5,896 nt of DNA. It comes from Bacteroidota bacterium. Its GTDB lineage: Bacteria > Bacteroidota > Ignavibacteria > Kryptoniales > JAKASW01. Where the stretch lies: NCBI GenBank assembly GCA_021789755.1, contig JAJYJD010000233.1:1-5896 (forward strand), read 5' to 3'. Position 1 is the first letter of the stretch, and every line of letters starts with the position of its first letter. Positions 5,151 through 5,896 of this stretch are shown piece by piece. The notes beneath the pieces are model-generated. The model did not search any database and was not told where the DNA came from. It worked only from the letters and a program-made list of their open reading frames with translations. The position numbers and the translations under genes are program-made.

Positions 5151-5896
5151 CTACGTTCGTCCGGCCGCCGTAGCAGGCCTTTTCTATCCCGCGGATAAAG
5201 TCGAGCTCGAGAAGACCTGTGTCAGATTTCTACAGGATGCAAGGGCAAAGATCATGATAACTCCCCCCGACAAGCCCTTTGGGATCGTCTCCCCGCACGC
5301 AGGATATCCATATAGCGGCTACACTGCCGCTCACGGCTACTCTTTGCTCCGGAAGAAGCAGTTTGAGACCGTGATAATTATCTCTCCCAGCCATCGCGAG
5401 TATTTCGACGGCATCTCCGTCTTTTCTGGTAAGGCTTACTCAACGCCGCTCGGTGAAATCGAGATCGATGGCTCGCTCCGTGATGTTTTCATCGAGACCG
5501 CCGGCGAAATAGTGATAGAATCGCGCGCCGGGCACAAGTCCGAGCATGCGCTTGAGGTCCAACTCCCGTTTCTCCAACTGGCCCTTGGCAGTTTCAAGCT
5601 TCTGCCGATCGTTATGGGTGATCAAAACCGGAGATACTGTCGGACGTTGGGCAGTGTCATCGCGGACGTGACGATGGGGAAGAGCACACTCATTGTTGCA
5701 AGCTCGGATCTTTCGCACTACTATGATTACGATACTGCCAACAAAATCGACAGCGTTTGTATCTCGGACGTATCGGGGCTCGATCCCGACAGGTTCATGG
5801 ACGACCTTGAGAACCGGCGGTGCGAGGCATGCGGTGGAGGTCCAATTGCGTCTCTTCTTTATGCGGCCAGGAAGTCCGGAGTCGCCAATTCCGACG
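5134..5896 (+). CDS. amrB: AmmeMemoRadiSam system protein B (Memo family), 3'-truncated
   Basis: The frame is open from TTG 5134 to the window end (254 codons plus one base). Bacterial Memo proteins are roughly 260-290 residues, so only a short C-terminal piece is missing. The N-terminus RPAAVAGLFYPAD (9-21) is typical. Further conserved blocks are SPHAGYPYSG (53-62), IISPSHR (82-88), GHKSEHALEVQLPFLQ (133-148), SSDLSHYYDYDTA (190-202) and CGGGPIASLL (233-242). The fold is related to extradiol dioxygenase-like (LigB-type) non-haem iron proteins. His55, His87 and Cys233 correspond, by motif, to the metal ligands reported for human MEMO1 (His49, His81, Cys244), so the metal site appears intact. 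The reaction, if any, is unknown. The gene overlaps amrA by 17 bp and ends the amrS-amrA-amrB set; whether another gene follows cannot be seen. Confidence 0.92.
   Translation, partial: MLKERDYVRPAAVAGLFYPADKVELEKTCVRFLQDARAKIMITPPDKPFGIVSPHAGYPYSGYTAAHGYSLLRKKQFETVIIISPSHREYFDGISVFSGKAYSTPLGEIEIDGSLRDVFIETAGEIVIESRAGHKSEHALEVQLPFLQLALGSFKLLPIVMGDQNRRYCRTLGSVIADVTMGKSTLIVASSDLSHYYDYDTANKIDSVCISDVSGLDPDRFMDDLENRRCEACGGGPIASLLYAARKSGVANSD

Overview
The window is about 5.9 kb of compact bacterial chromosome at moderate GC (a little above 50% by eye). All genes lie on the + strand and there is one sizeable gap. A signal-peptide lipoprotein carrying an RlpA-type domain points to a Gram-negative-type envelope. 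Purine-rich Shine-Dalgarno motifs precede several genes, and a clear sigma70-type promoter is present. Four of the six visible gene starts are non-ATG (TTG, GTG, TTG, TTG). The phylum cannot be fixed from this stretch. My impression, from gene style only, is a member of the Bacteroidota/Chlorobiota/Ignavibacteriota neighbourhood or another little-cultured anaerobe. I see no tRNA, rRNA, CRISPR array, insertion sequence, phage gene or other sign of mobility.

Region 1 (1-3270) is a tight run of five genes: the 3' three quarters of a mannose-1-phosphate guanylyltransferase (manC); a short RlpA-like lipoprotein; an uncharacterised helical, TPR-like protein; an EamA-family membrane transporter; and a TrmH-type tRNA 2'-O-methyltransferase. 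Their ends overlap by 4 bp or lie 2-8 bp apart, so they are probably co-transcribed and partly translationally coupled. The first two fit an envelope theme (GDP-mannose for glycans, peptidoglycan-associated lipoprotein). The rest look like ordinary housekeeping neighbours.

Region 2 (3271-3504) is the only non-coding gap, 234 bp. It holds two adjacent GC-rich hairpins and two 8-bp palindromes. It ends in a near-consensus promoter (TTGACT, 17 bp, TAAAAT) placed so that the transcript would start only about 13 nt before the next gene.

Region 3 (3505-5896) is the most interesting part: a complete radical SAM enzyme gene, a complete AMMECR1-domain gene and a 3'-truncated Memo-family gene, overlapping head to tail by 10 and 17 bp. 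This is the three-gene set known from comparative genomics as AmmeMemoRadiSam (amrS-amrA-amrB). To my knowledge its biochemical function in bacteria is not established. Two of the three proteins have human homologues (AMMECR1 and MEMO1). The local promoter and overlapping frames suggest the three proteins are made together as one functional unit, separately from the upstream genes.
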